From positions 6,220,501-6,284,500 of the forward strand of contig NZ_CP060488.1 of assembly GCF_014334015.1 (NCBI RefSeq): a DNA stretch of 64,000 nucleotides. Reading direction: 5' to 3'. The notes under the pieces were generated by a model that had not been told where the DNA came from, did no database searches, and saw only the letters and a list, made by a program, of their open reading frames with translations. Made by a program: the position numbers and the translations under genes. Positions 27,509 to 36,952 of this stretch are shown here, piece by piece (position 1 is the stretch's first letter; the number at the start of each line of letters is the position of its first letter). The stretch comes from Bacteroides sp. M10. Lineage in GTDB: Bacteria > Bacteroidota > Bacteroidia > Bacteroidales > Bacteroidaceae.

Positions 27509-29872
27509 TCAAAGAGGAATAATAACTTTATGTTCCTTCTGATTTCTAAAAATAACAAACTCTACATTTTTGCGTGTGTTCACGTTTTTCAACACCTCTT
27601 TCATGTCACCTAAATGATTGACCGGTTTTCCATTTACACTAAGAACAGCATCATTCGGAGCAATAAAATCTCTGACCGGACTTCCTAAAGCATCTACAGA
27701 AACGACATAAACTCCCCGTTCCATATCCATACCTGTAGCGGAACGTTCTTCCAATGTATTCAAACTCTTAAACGTTACTCCTTTCCAAAGCATTATTTTA
27801 GCAGCATCCAAAGCATTATCCGTCACAAGCGGAACAGGCATTACAGGACTTTCAGCCAACTGTTTCAGATGGGAAGACAACACTCCGAATTTATTCATCG
27901 AAAAATTACGGAATCCTCCTTTGATTATGGCTTCCGAATCATCTGCTACATTAAAATTACCTTTCGTAGCATCCATAAACCTGATTGTAGTTACTATAGA
28001 ATGAACATCCCCACCAAGTTGGCGAGCCGCAAGATATGCCAGGCTGTCTGTAAAGATATTATAGTCTACCTCTCTCCCCCAGCCATACACCCTTATAGGT
28101 TTATATTTGGTCATTACAATATTACGTGAAAAGACATCTCCGCTATTTTTAAACCACAAATGTGGGTGTAGAGTATTATTGACGATAATATTATTTTCAA
28201 CAGTCCGATAAAAACCTTCACGCAATTTAATACCACCATTCAAACAAAGATTATTGTAGATTTGGTAATTACTGGAGCCATCATCCAAATCTATATCCCA
28301 TCCCCTATCACAACGTAATCGATTATGGCGGATAATGATAGGTTCGACCACATCTGCCAAAATCAATGCCGGGTTTTCATCTGTTATCTGCGTCATTACA
28401 TTATACTTCGGATGCCAGAAACGGTCACGTCCCCAAGAGTTGATAGTTCCATGATCACCTGTTTCTTTTACAGTATCAAAAATATCATTATGCTCGATAA
28501 TATGTCCTCCCCATGTGCCTTCACTGATATTAATTCCGGCACGAGGAGTATCATAAATACTGTTATGGCTTATCGTTATATTACGACACATGGAAAGCTC
28601 CACGCCAGTTATCTGCTTTTCAAACAAACCAATAGTGCATATCAGATTATCATAAACCTCACAATAAGCAGGATGATTGCCATTCCGAGGACCTTTTGCA
28701 TAATCCATCTTATCCAAAGGAACAAACTCACCGTACGTAAAACTCGGTGAACGAACTCCTTCCACATCCCCTACAAAACAAATTGCACTGGCTCCAATAA
28801 AAGTCAGGTAAGAACCTGTCACTGACGAATAGCGATTATATTTATCAAAAAAAACACCATTTCCTCCCACGTTACGGATATAACAATTATGCAGGTTACA
28901 TTTCTCCGTTCCCCTGAAAACGACGGCTCCTCCCCGGTATATTGTCCAGTCCGAACGAAGCAGAGGCTCGTAATGTTCCATAAATGTCCGTATCGTTTGC
29001 GTTAGTTCAATCCCTTCAATGGTTATATTCTTCACAGGCTTGGATGGAGTTCCCGCAAATTCAATCAAGTTTTTAAGTTGCGGAGTTTCAAACGCCAATT
29101 CATTTATCTTTTCATCAGGTAGAGGATAATAATACAACCAACCTTCTTTTCTATCATAGTACCACTCTCCCGGAGCATCCAGTTCTTCGAAGATATTCTC
29201 TACCATCCTGTTTTCATGATGGATCCCCATTGGCCTGTTATTCTGCCAACCACCTTCCAATTGCAACTCTCCCTTTTTATTCTTACCTATAATACGATAA
29301 TGAAAATCACCCCAATCATGACTATGCATAGCATGAAGGTAACCTCCTTCCGGATGTTTCCACTTTTTCACTCGTTCCGGATCTGTTGCCAAAGCAGATG
29401 TGCCATTAAAGCGAACTGCATTTTCATCGTAATTAGGGTAACGTGCCATAGACCTCAAATCTCCGTTTACGATAAGCATATCCATAACCGGATTCCCTTT
29501 CACAGCAGCCCGCATGATACCATTTTTGTATTTTTCCCATTTCAGATTCAAACCAACTCCACTCGATATGACAGCTTTCTCTCCGGGATAATTTTTTATT
29601 ATTAATTCTTTCGCATCATTACCATCATCAGAGGTCAGCACCAAAGGCTTATCTAAAATGTATTTCCCTTCCCTTAAATAAATTGTAGTACAATTCTTAT
29701 CTGTTCGAGCTTTTTCGACAGCTTCATGAATTAAATGGAAAGGAGCGGCCTTACTGCCATCTCCACCCGATGATGCGTGAGGAGAAACGTAGTATATTGA
29801 TTGAGCATAAATACCCAGAAATGGTATTGTGGACAGTAAAAGAAGTACTGTTTTTATCCTTTGTGTTTTCAT
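27509..29872 (-). CDS. Secreted right-handed beta-helix enzyme with C-terminal PDZ domain (GH141-like?)
   Basis: 787 residues. A signal peptide ends near residue 24 (GIYAQ). The YYVSPHASSGGDGSKAAPF start and the rungs that follow (ITIEGIELTQT, NISEGTWGGHIIEHN, IIRHNRLRC) make a long parallel beta-helix over about 30-640. The last 80 residues resemble a PDZ domain (DAVLSVNGKPVNHLGD). Beta-helix enzymes of this plan occur in GH141, which includes an alpha-L-fucosidase, and in several lyase families. GH141 is my best guess and fits the GH29 gene nearby. It is last in the PUL but has its own -7 box, and a terminator separates it from the lyase gene. The start at 29872 avoids the promoter. Confidence 0.72.
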   Translation of the reverse strand: MKTQRIKTVLLLLSTIPFLGIYAQSIYYVSPHASSGGDGSKAAPFHLIHEAVEKARTDKNCTTIYLREGKYILDKPLVLTSDDGNDAKELIIKNYPGEKAVISSGVGLNLKWEKYKNGIMRAAVKGNPVMDMLIVNGDLRSMARYPNYDENAVRFNGTSALATDPERVKKWKHPEGGYLHAMHSHDWGDFHYRIIGKNKKGELQLEGGWQNNRPMGIHHENRMVENIFEELDAPGEWYYDRKEGWLYYYPLPDEKINELAFETPQLKNLIEFAGTPSKPVKNITIEGIELTQTIRTFMEHYEPLLRSDWTIYRGGAVVFRGTEKCNLHNCYIRNVGGNGVFFDKYNRYSSVTGSYLTFIGASAICFVGDVEGVRSPSFTYGEFVPLDKMDYAKGPRNGNHPAYCEVYDNLICTIGLFEKQITGVELSMCRNITISHNSIYDTPRAGINISEGTWGGHIIEHNDIFDTVKETGDHGTINSWGRDRFWHPKYNVMTQITDENPALILADVVEPIIIRHNRLRCDRGWDIDLDDGSSNYQIYNNLCLNGGIKLREGFYRTVENNIIVNNTLHPHLWFKNSGDVFSRNIVMTKYKPIRVYGWGREVDYNIFTDSLAYLAARQLGGDVHSIVTTIRFMDATKGNFNVADDSEAIIKGGFRNFSMNKFGVLSSHLKQLAESPVMPVPLVTDNALDAAKIMLWKGVTFKSLNTLEERSATGMDMERGVYVVSVDALGSPVRDFIAPNDAVLSVNGKPVNHLGDMKEVLKNVNTRKNVEFVIFRNQKEHKVIIPL

Positions 29873-29902
29873 ATGGCATGATAATTTGGCTATATCCATG
29901 AG

Positions 29903-29910
29903 CAAAGATA
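29903..29910 (-). promoter_or_regulatory. Promoter of the beta-helix gene, -7 box
   Basis: On the minus strand this reads TATCTTTG. A TTTG-containing T-run lies 23 bases further upstream, slightly more than the usual 19-21. The predicted start is just ahead of the ATG at 29872. Confidence 0.65.
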
Positions 29911-29967
29911 GCCTAAATGAAATACTTAATTAACAAAAAAATGAAACTTTAATAACTTTACGTATCA

Positions 29968-30018
29968 TAAAAGAAATGGTATGGGGCTCATATCAGAAAT
30001 AATCAATCCCATACCATT
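29968..30018 (-). terminator. Terminator after the PUL lyase gene
   Basis: AATGGTATGGG (29975-29985) pairs with CCCATACCATT (30008-30018) around a 22-base loop. On the minus strand TTCTTTTAT follows. It lies about 90 bases after the lyase stop and separates the main PUL transcript from the beta-helix gene. Confidence 0.7.
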
Positions 30019-30105
30019 CCAGTTTCCTGAAAAAAGAGTCAATTCATAAATTTACCTCTATATCAAGCTTTTCACCTATGATACAACTATCAAAATAAAA
30101 AAAAT

Positions 30106-32229
30106 CTACTTTAATTTATAAGATAAATCGTACTTCCTACCACCTACGGAAACTTCCACAGAAGCACCATCTGCATGGAATGTGCCGGGAGTTGTGTTAG
30201 TGTTATCTGTGAATTTGGCACTAATATTCAAGCTTGCACGATCAGTCTCATTCGTAAACGGGTGAATTACAGTAATAAATCGTGCCGCACCTCCCATCGG
30301 TTTAGTTATACTCACCCGATACCATTTGCGTTGAAGTGTTTTTTCATTCTGTGTACTGGATGACCAATTAGTATTCCATTTAGGAGTATATCCGGCATTT
30401 GTTTCAACAAACGTCTTAAACTGCATATTGTTATTATCTCCAAATTTTGTATAAGCACCATACTGAAAGTTTGTACTGTTGTCGTCAATAACAACTTTAC
30501 CCGCATCACCCAAATTGAAAGTCAAATCAACCGTAGGAGTAGTTTTGCCGGCATCATATCCCTCGTCTACCAAAACAAAAAATGTCTTGTTCACAAAGAA
30601 TACGGCACGACGATGTGTCAAGTCACCATAAGACTTATTCTCCGTAACAAGCACATCAATATCATCCTTGCTATCTTGCATCAAAAATTTTCCGTTCATA
30701 TAACCATCAGCAATAGTAGCAGAGTTTTTAGTCATCGTATTATGCATGGTTGTTGCCCGATATGATTTACGCAAAGCATCGCTTGCAGCATCTCCTCCAT
30801 AAGTAAAGAAACCTGCATCCGGTAAGAAATTACGTCCGTTACGATATAAACTAAAGGTTCCGTTATCCGGCTGACAGTGTACATAATTCTTAGGATTATT
30901 ATTATTCTTCAAAACCATCATTGTTGCATCCGGTGCCCAATTGCTACGCAACATATAATAGCCTCCATCCTTATAAAGCTGAATTAATTCCTTAGGTTGC
31001 TCTCCCTGTCTCCCTTCGGTTGCCATCCATTCGAATTCTTTATCATCAGGGAACATAGCCATATATCTACGGAAATTACCCAACAATACACTTTTAGTCC
31101 ATGAACTGGCTCCAGTATCATTAAAATTATCAAAGGAATAATCAGGATAAGTAATATCCATCACAAAACGAGCCGCTTTCTTCAATAATCCGACATAATT
31201 AGTTGGGAAATACCCGACCTTATTATTAACTTGCGCCATATTATAAAGCTTATTACAAGCATAAACAGCCTCTATATGATAGCCCGGAGTCAATTCTACA
31301 TGTACTCCATCATTCAAGAATTGTGATTGTACCTGTTCAGTGATTTTCGCTGTACCTTCATTCAACCATTCTCCTGCTTTCTGAAATTCCGGCATTAATA
31401 TTCCGGCAGAAACGACACTCTCCACTTGGGTAATAAGAATATTAGTTTCTTTATAATAATTCTTACGAATACATTCCACTCCATCCGACAATGCAACCAA
31501 AAATGTAGAAAGCCATTCAGGAGTGAAATTCTCCGATTGAATAAAATAAGACATCATATCGAGTTGCGCCTGTATTCTATGAGCAGGTTGAAGTCCATAC
31601 CACTCCACATTCTTTTCTTTATCCACCTTTCCTTCAGGACAAGGAAATGTTTTCAGCCAGTCACCATACACTTCTATCCATGATTTGACATATTTCTCAT
31701 CATGAGTAACCACGTACGCATTAGCCTGATGTATCATCCACTGATGACGATGCAACTGATAAACAAATTCAGCATCTCCCTTATACTTGTCAGGAACATA
31801 ATTCCAGTTTATTTCATCATCCTGTTTAAATAGTACATACGTTTCTTTCCCTGCTGCATCTTTAGACTCATATTTATCTTTTATATAGAAACGATATTCC
31901 AAAGCCTGATCAGCTATATTTTTATTGAAATCACCAATAGAGGTCTGATTCAGATTTATATTAGGATTGATAACATCCTCCCTATTCCGATAGTATTCCA
32001 ACAATTCAGAAGTAGCCGAGCTATAATCTTTCTTTTCACAATATGCTTTCACATTTTCCAAACCTGGATAATCAAGATTGATTACTTCAAAAAGTCTCGG
32101 AACCAATGCGTCACCTCCAGCATTATTTTCTTCCTTTACATGATTCTCAAAGAAAATAATCTTATCATCATTGCATGCGGTCATTAATAGCCCCAGCAAA
32201 ACAAACAAACTAAATATTTTTGAATTCAT
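30106..32229 (-). CDS. Heparinase II/III-family polysaccharide lyase, lipoprotein
   Basis: 707 residues. A lipoprotein signal peptide has its lipobox at LLMTAC (Cys19), so it is probably membrane-anchored. An N-terminal alpha/alpha-toroid (about 40-400) carries the helical pattern of heparinase II/III-type lyases, including VHVELTPGYH, where a conserved Tyr/His pair suits the catalytic residues. The C-terminal beta-sandwich (about 440-700) includes ATTMHNTMT. Such enzymes cleave uronic acid-containing chains by beta-elimination, giving unsaturated ends that a GH88 removes, and a GH88 gene is in this locus. The CAZy family is not decided. It follows susD2 by 16 bases. Confidence 0.88.
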   Translation of the reverse strand: MNSKIFSLFVLLGLLMTACNDDKIIFFENHVKEENNAGGDALVPRLFEVINLDYPGLENVKAYCEKKDYSSATSELLEYYRNREDVINPNINLNQTSIGDFNKNIADQALEYRFYIKDKYESKDAAGKETYVLFKQDDEINWNYVPDKYKGDAEFVYQLHRHQWMIHQANAYVVTHDEKYVKSWIEVYGDWLKTFPCPEGKVDKEKNVEWYGLQPAHRIQAQLDMMSYFIQSENFTPEWLSTFLVALSDGVECIRKNYYKETNILITQVESVVSAGILMPEFQKAGEWLNEGTAKITEQVQSQFLNDGVHVELTPGYHIEAVYACNKLYNMAQVNNKVGYFPTNYVGLLKKAARFVMDITYPDYSFDNFNDTGASSWTKSVLLGNFRRYMAMFPDDKEFEWMATEGRQGEQPKELIQLYKDGGYYMLRSNWAPDATMMVLKNNNNPKNYVHCQPDNGTFSLYRNGRNFLPDAGFFTYGGDAASDALRKSYRATTMHNTMTKNSATIADGYMNGKFLMQDSKDDIDVLVTENKSYGDLTHRRAVFFVNKTFFVLVDEGYDAGKTTPTVDLTFNLGDAGKVVIDDNSTNFQYGAYTKFGDNNNMQFKTFVETNAGYTPKWNTNWSSSTQNEKTLQRKWYRVSITKPMGGAARFITVIHPFTNETDRASLNISAKFTDNTNTTPGTFHADGASVEVSVGGRKYDLSYKLK

Positions 32230-32245
32230 ACGATCTCTATTTGAA

Positions 32246-33934
32246 TTAATTACCATTATTCCATCCTGGGTTTTGTCCCAAATCCGGATTCATATAAATT
32301 TCATTTTGAGGATAAGGGAACAAATACATCTTATCGTCCCAGTACATTTTCTGTAACAGCACCTTTTGATAAGACAGAGAAGTACCGTTCTTTGTTATCT
32401 TTACTCCATAAAGATTTCTTACTTCATCCAAACCTGCTATCTTCCAACGACGAATATCATAAAAACGATGTCCCTCAAAAGCCAATTCAATGCGACGTTC
32501 ATAGCGAACCTTGGCCGTAAATTCCTCTCCGTTCGCATCTATGTGTTTCATATCAGCGCAATCACGAACCATATTCAAAACTTGACGTGCCGTCAATGGA
32601 CATCCTTCTGCTGTTTCATCCGGACCTTTCCACTCATTCATAGCTTCTGCATAATTCAATAATATTTCAGCATAACGGAACAAAACATAATGATGATGCA
32701 ATTTATTCGGTTTGTCCGGATCAAGTGATACAGACGGATTCATATACTTACGCAGATAATAACCAGTTTTCGTGGAACCGTCCAATACCTTGTTTTTACC
32801 ACCTTCAAAAGTTTCCACCTTTTGTTTCTGCCACATAGAACCATTAGTCAGTACATTTAAATACAAACGGGGATCACGGGTCTGCTTATTAGCAGCATCA
32901 TAATACATATTCGCCACATGGGTCGAATTATTCCAATCGAATGGAGTTCCATCCTTCATTTCATAAGCATCTACTAAATTCTGCGTAGGAGTATTTCCAC
33001 CTTCTGCACCTTCATATCCCATCGGTTCATTTCTCGATTCAAAATCACTGGTAGTCGCAGTGGCACGGCGTTCAAAAATTAACTGCTTAGATTTCAAAAT
33101 CTCATTGCCACCTAAATCCGAATACAAAGGGTCAGCTGCAATTTTAGGCAATTGATATTTATTCATGTTAATAACCTCATAAGCTGCTTTAGCTGCCGCT
33201 TCCCACTTTTTCAATTCATGACCGGGATTATGTAATTCACTCGCTGCATACAGCAAAGCTCTTGATTTTAAAGCCAATGCCGCACCTTTGGTCACCCGAC
33301 CTGTCTCTCCCCTGACAGCATCTTCCGGCAGCCCGCCTTCCCGGGTAATCTCCGTACATTCTTTTGCTATGAAATCTACTACCTCCGCAAACGAAGTCTT
33401 GCGCACAGAATTAATATCTTCCTGCGTATAAGTACGTGTTATCAAAGGAATATCTCCATAGCGCTTAGCCAATTCAAATAAATAAAACGCACGTAAGAAA
33501 CGTACCTCCAAAGAGAATTTGGAAGCTTTTTCTATTATTTCATCATAATCTTCATTATACTGAAAACGTTCAAGCACTTTCGGATCAAAATTTTCCAAGA
33601 ATAAATTAGCACTACGAATTCCATCCCAAAAGCTCCAACCATCATCAACACGTTTTAGCGGACTCCATATTCCATTGGCTATATAATAAATACTATTATT
33701 CTCCCAAGTATAGACAGCATTATCCGTAGCAGATTCCATCATCGCATCATTCACTCTCCCAAAATCAGTTGGCAAGAAACTATATACATAAGCTACTGAT
33801 GAGTTCATGTTATTAAAATAGCTGTAGGCTTCTTCCTTAGTTTTTCCGCTAGTTTCATCGTAATCAAGAAAATCACATCCGTCCAATAAAAACAGAGTGA
33901 AAGCCGCTACTACATAGTTCTTTATATTTCGCAT
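32246..33934 (-). CDS. SusD-like surface glycan-binding lipoprotein (SusD2)
   Basis: 562 residues. The lipobox LLDGC (Cys20) marks an outer-membrane lipoprotein. The N-terminal SusD-like helical region (about 60-230) and the C-terminal RagB/SusD domain (about 280-560) are present, with the usual late motifs RYAEILLNYAEAMNEW and RIELAFEGHRFYDIRRW. SusD proteins form the lid of the paired SusC channel and bind the oligosaccharide. It is encoded 12 bases after susC2. Confidence 0.95.
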   Translation of the reverse strand: MRNIKNYVVAAFTLFLLDGCDFLDYDETSGKTKEEAYSYFNNMNSSVAYVYSFLPTDFGRVNDAMMESATDNAVYTWENNSIYYIANGIWSPLKRVDDGWSFWDGIRSANLFLENFDPKVLERFQYNEDYDEIIEKASKFSLEVRFLRAFYLFELAKRYGDIPLITRTYTQEDINSVRKTSFAEVVDFIAKECTEITREGGLPEDAVRGETGRVTKGAALALKSRALLYAASELHNPGHELKKWEAAAKAAYEVINMNKYQLPKIAADPLYSDLGGNEILKSKQLIFERRATATTSDFESRNEPMGYEGAEGGNTPTQNLVDAYEMKDGTPFDWNNSTHVANMYYDAANKQTRDPRLYLNVLTNGSMWQKQKVETFEGGKNKVLDGSTKTGYYLRKYMNPSVSLDPDKPNKLHHHYVLFRYAEILLNYAEAMNEWKGPDETAEGCPLTARQVLNMVRDCADMKHIDANGEEFTAKVRYERRIELAFEGHRFYDIRRWKIAGLDEVRNLYGVKITKNGTSLSYQKVLLQKMYWDDKMYLFPYPQNEIYMNPDLGQNPGWNNGN

Positions 33935-33946
33935 AACTATCTTTAT

Positions 33947-36928
33947 TTAAAAATTAATATTCAGACCCAGACATACAGAGAACAAATCCGGATACCCCAA
34001 TGTCAGATCTTCACAATTGAAATAATCAATCTTATCTATAGAAAATACATTCTGCGCCTTAGCATAAATCTGAAGTTTATCTAGTTTTATCTTTTTCACC
34101 CATTTCTGCGGCAGATTATAATAGACATTCAGATTACGTAGTTTCAAGAATGAACCATCTTCAATCCACTGTGTGCTAGTCTGATAATTATTCTCATTTG
34201 ACAATGTAGAAAGACGGGGCACGTTGGCGACATCTTTCATCGCTTCTGTCCAACGAATCTTATCTTTTAAATACCAAGTTGCAATATTAGTATTGCCATT
34301 ACGCAATGGTTGATGCACATTGGCTACATTTAATTGTTTGGTCAACCCACTTACTCCATTGAAAACCATATCTATTCCAAACCCTTTGTATTCAAAGCCG
34401 AGATTCAATCCGAAAACCATTTCAGGTACAGTCGTAGATTTACCAATTGCCACCCGGTCTTCACTATCTATTCTTCCATCTCCATTTTGGTCTTTATATT
34501 TCACATCTCCCGGGCGAACCACCGAAAATGTTTGTTCCGGACTCTTAGCAATATCCTCTTCATCACGGAAATAACCAATAGCTTCCAAACCAAACAGTTG
34601 TCCGACTTTATGTCCGCGTGTATATAAATAGTCGTAAGGCTGATAGGCCTGTCCGTTTTCAACAATCTCACTATCATTCAATGCCCAATTTGCATTTACA
34701 AAATAATTGAAGTCTTTATGTTGTCCACTCCATCCTAAACTTAATTCTACACCACGACTCTTTACCTCACCAATGCAAGCTTTCGACGGTTCGATACCTA
34801 AAATACCAGACACATTATTATTAGCGACCAGAATATTAGTACGATGATCATAATACACCTCTGCCGTTGCTGTGAAGTTCTTCCACAAACGCAGGTCTAC
34901 TCCCACATTATATTTATCAGCAGTCTCCAGATTCAAGCCATATACAGGTAACCTTTGTTCTTTCAAACCATTAACTGTTGTCATACCATCCCCAAAAGGA
35001 TATCCCGTACCTCCTGTCCAGAAATAATTACCCAATCCATAGCTTAGTTCATCTATCGCAGAACGTCCCCAAGAAGCCCGAAGCTTTAGCAAGTCCAGAT
35101 TGGAAGCCCCTTTCAGGAAATCTTCATTAGCCAGATTCCAACCGGCAGAAACAGCCGGATAAAAACGGAACTTATCTCCTTTCAACAAAACACTTGTACC
35201 ATAATAGTTGCCGACCACATCTACCATATAGCGGTTGTCATAATTATAACCGACAAAACCCATCACATTCTGCCGATAGTAAGATGCGTTATTTTCTAAC
35301 GGTTCTTTCATATCCTGCCGATAGACAGCCGAAGCCGACAATTGATGCTTACCTGATGTATAATCATAATTTAATTTAGCCTCAACGCTGGCACGTATCA
35401 ATTGGGCAGACAATGCCGACTTACTTATTTGCACCTTACTATCCGTACCATAAGTTTCGCTTACAGGAAGTCCCTCTTCTGACAGATAACCTACTTCATA
35501 TTTATAGGTCTTACTACCTATATCCTGAAAAGTGGCAGTATTATCATAAGCGACAGCCACTTCTGCACTCAACCCTTTCAGGAACATAGAGAAATCTTGC
35601 GTGATCCGCATATCTGTTTCCAGCATACGACGATTTTCCTGTACATATCCCACATCTGCAATAGCCGCAATCGGATTCATCTTAAAAAGAGTATTACTCC
35701 CCCAATTGTTATTCAAAGTCTTCACCGGAAACGCGGCAGCAGGTACTTTATAAAAATTCTGGAAGATTGTATTAATATCCGTATTCGGGCGCTTATCTTC
35801 TCCGATAATGCCATATAAACCAAACTTCATTTTGGTACTGGAAGTAATATCCACATCCAAATTCATACGCAGCCCCAGCTCATAAGTCCGTATTTGAGAA
35901 TTATAACGGTCTGAATAGTGAGTATAATCTTCATTCAACAAACCAAACTTATTCTTATAATCCAACAATGCCATATAGCGTACTCTTTTTCCGCCACCCC
36001 GCATCATTACATTAAACTGGTTGTTTTCGCTAAAATTCCTCGTACCTTCTTCATACCAGTTGACGTTCGGATGATAATTCGGACTTGTTCCATCCTTAAA
36101 TCGTTCCAAATCTCTTTTCGTATATTGCAACGGCAAGCCATCATAATACAGTGCTTCGTTCTGTGCCATGGCATAGGTATAAGCATCTGCCATTTCCGGC
36201 CGGTTGATAGAAAAATCAAACCCATGACGGTAGTTCACGTCCACATCGAATGAATTATAAATACCTCTTTTGGTATTAACAAGAATTACCCCATTAGCTC
36301 CTCTGGCACCCATCAAAGCCGTAGCGGCACCATCTTTCAAAACTTGGACAGACTCAATTTCTTCTATTGTCATATTAGTCAATCCCCGTTCAAATCCATC
36401 CACCAATACCAAGGGTTCTCCGCTACCCAAACCACCACGACCACGTATATTCATGACAGCATTAGCACCCCAGCCAACCGTTTGAGTCAGATGCAGCCCT
36501 GATATCAATCCGAAAAGTGCATTATTCATCCGATCAGGAGAAGTCGCATTCTTTTCTAATAAGTCTGCATAAATAGCAGTCACAGATTGGGTTTGGGTAT
36601 CTTCTGTCCGTTTTAGGAATCCCAGGTCAACAACGGCATCTTTCTTGATATCAAACACCAAATCCAAGGTATTTCCTGTGACCTTAATCCGTTTGACAGC
36701 TATATCCGCATAATTTAGTTCAATATAATCACCTTCCTCCAACATGAGTGAAAACAAACCGTCTTCATCAGTAACATTGCTATTTCTGAATTCTCCTACC
36801 TTTGACACCTTTACACCCGAAAGAGGTTTACCGGAGACATCTTTCACAATGCCATTCATCATCTCCTGCGCCATCAGGCTTACCGAAGAGATGAATAACA
36901 AGCCTATCGTAAATAATAATTTATTCAT
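33947..36928 (-). CDS. SusC-like TonB-dependent transporter (SusC2)
   Basis: 993 residues from the ATG. A signal peptide ends near VSLMAQ. A carboxypeptidase regulatory-like domain (about 22-95), a plug (NIRGRGGLGSGEPLVLVDGF, GARGANGVILVNT) and a C-terminal beta-barrel ending in an aromatic residue (GLNINF) are present. It should import oligosaccharides across the outer membrane with SusD2. The usual SusC TonB-box stretch (DEVVVVGYG-like) is not seen. The region reads DLGFLKRTEDTQTQSVTA instead, so TonB contact may differ. A TTG two codons upstream is an unlikely start. It lies 24 bases after susD1. Confidence 0.94.
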   Translation of the reverse strand: MNKLLFTIGLLFISSVSLMAQEMMNGIVKDVSGKPLSGVKVSKVGEFRNSNVTDEDGLFSLMLEEGDYIELNYADIAVKRIKVTGNTLDLVFDIKKDAVVDLGFLKRTEDTQTQSVTAIYADLLEKNATSPDRMNNALFGLISGLHLTQTVGWGANAVMNIRGRGGLGSGEPLVLVDGFERGLTNMTIEEIESVQVLKDGAATALMGARGANGVILVNTKRGIYNSFDVDVNYRHGFDFSINRPEMADAYTYAMAQNEALYYDGLPLQYTKRDLERFKDGTSPNYHPNVNWYEEGTRNFSENNQFNVMMRGGGKRVRYMALLDYKNKFGLLNEDYTHYSDRYNSQIRTYELGLRMNLDVDITSSTKMKFGLYGIIGEDKRPNTDINTIFQNFYKVPAAAFPVKTLNNNWGSNTLFKMNPIAAIADVGYVQENRRMLETDMRITQDFSMFLKGLSAEVAVAYDNTATFQDIGSKTYKYEVGYLSEEGLPVSETYGTDSKVQISKSALSAQLIRASVEAKLNYDYTSGKHQLSASAVYRQDMKEPLENNASYYRQNVMGFVGYNYDNRYMVDVVGNYYGTSVLLKGDKFRFYPAVSAGWNLANEDFLKGASNLDLLKLRASWGRSAIDELSYGLGNYFWTGGTGYPFGDGMTTVNGLKEQRLPVYGLNLETADKYNVGVDLRLWKNFTATAEVYYDHRTNILVANNNVSGILGIEPSKACIGEVKSRGVELSLGWSGQHKDFNYFVNANWALNDSEIVENGQAYQPYDYLYTRGHKVGQLFGLEAIGYFRDEEDIAKSPEQTFSVVRPGDVKYKDQNGDGRIDSEDRVAIGKSTTVPEMVFGLNLGFEYKGFGIDMVFNGVSGLTKQLNVANVHQPLRNGNTNIATWYLKDKIRWTEAMKDVANVPRLSTLSNENNYQTSTQWIEDGSFLKLRNLNVYYNLPQKWVKKIKLDKLQIYAKAQNVFSIDKIDYFNCEDLTLGYPDLFSVCLGLNINF

Positions 36929-36952
36929 AATCAAATCGTTTAATTAACCTTA

